Origin: Thermodesulfobacteriota bacterium
GTDB lineage: Bacteria > Desulfobacterota > Desulfocorpusculales > Desulfocorpusculum
Assembly (NCBI GenBank): GCA_028275295.1
Contig: JAPWUY010000163.1
Span: 1 to 5,412 of the forward strand
Length of the DNA: 5,412 nucleotides
Direction of reading: 5' to 3'
In this document: piece by piece, positions 5,371 to 5,412 of the stretch
How the letters are laid out: each line of letters opens with the position of its first letter
Position numbering within the stretch: position 1 is the stretch's first letter
Position numbers and translations under genes: made by a program
Notes under the pieces: generated by a model
What the model was told of the DNA's origin: nothing
Seen by the model: only the letters and a program-made list of their open reading frames with translations
The model's database searches: none

Positions 5371-5412
5371 GGCCACGAGGGAGAGAGAGGGAGATGCACG
5401 AGAGCTTGAAGA
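5367..5412 (+). CDS. Start of a further operon gene, truncated by the window edge
   Basis: An ATG at 5367 overlaps the pqiC stop as ATGA and opens a frame that runs to the end of the window (begins MRPRGRERE, then MHESLK). A second in-frame ATG at 5394 follows the purine-rich stretch GGGAGAGAGAGGGAG and may be the real start. No terminator-like hairpin follows pqiC, so the transcript likely continues. Fifteen codons are too few to assign a function. Confidence 0.4.
   Translation, partial: MRPRGREREMHESLK

Noticed and set aside
5374..5394. GAGA-rich run resembling the one at 2075-2095, considered as a dispersed repeat
   Set aside because: The shared 14 bases are low-complexity purine sequence. 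One copy fits an Arg/Glu linker and the other a Shine-Dalgarno region, so common origin is not needed.
1..5412. Mobile elements, CRISPR arrays, tRNA or rRNA genes
   Set aside because: No transposase-like frame, terminal inverted repeats, regularly spaced repeats, cloverleaf or rRNA-like segment was seen. Nearly all the window is explained by protein genes.

Overview
The window looks like chromosomal DNA from an anaerobic, Gram-negative (double-membrane) bacterium. The anaerobe signal is the tail of a NrdG-type radical-SAM activase. The double-membrane signal is an Mla/MCE lipid-transport operon that ends in an outer-membrane-type lipoprotein. The gene set, the STAS-MlaE fusion, the moderately high G+C and the strong preference for AGG/AGA arginine codons suggest a Desulfobacterota-like ('deltaproteobacterial') and possibly thermophilic lineage. 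That placement is inference, because no marker gene here fixes the taxonomy.

Layout. Bases 1-222 (+) hold the 3' end of an anaerobic ribonucleotide reductase activating protein gene (nrdG type). It converges on, and overlaps by 29 bp, an RlmD/RumA-family 23S rRNA uracil-5-methyltransferase gene on the minus strand (194-1534). That gene is complete, with a GTG start behind a strong Shine-Dalgarno. Bases 1535-1765 form a divergent intergenic region. It holds back-to-back promoter candidates whose -10 boxes overlap, followed by three consecutive inverted repeats in the presumed leader of the rightward operon.

The rightward operon (1766-5370) encodes a STAS-MlaE permease fusion, the MlaF ATPase, a single-MCE-domain MlaD/PqiB-like protein with a long helical C-terminal region, and a PqiC-family lipoprotein. 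The junctions are tight: a Shine-Dalgarno overlaps the mlaE stop, and mlaD and pqiC share ATGA. The exception is a 70-bp gap between mlaF and mlaD, which holds a small hairpin and a possible 20-codon ORF. After pqiC another frame opens at once (ATGA, 5367 onward) and runs off the window, so the operon probably continues.

How the genes work together. MlaE dimers (inner membrane) and MlaF dimers (cytoplasm) form the ABC engine, and the fused STAS domain replaces a separate MlaB. The MCE protein forms a periplasmic ring anchored in the inner membrane, and its helical tail could extend toward the outer membrane. The PqiC-like lipoprotein would sit at the outer membrane end. The window therefore shows a hybrid of Mla (ABC-driven) and Pqi (helical MCE plus PqiC) lipid-transport designs. 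These are known protein families. I see no wholly new system, mobile element, CRISPR array, tRNA or rRNA.
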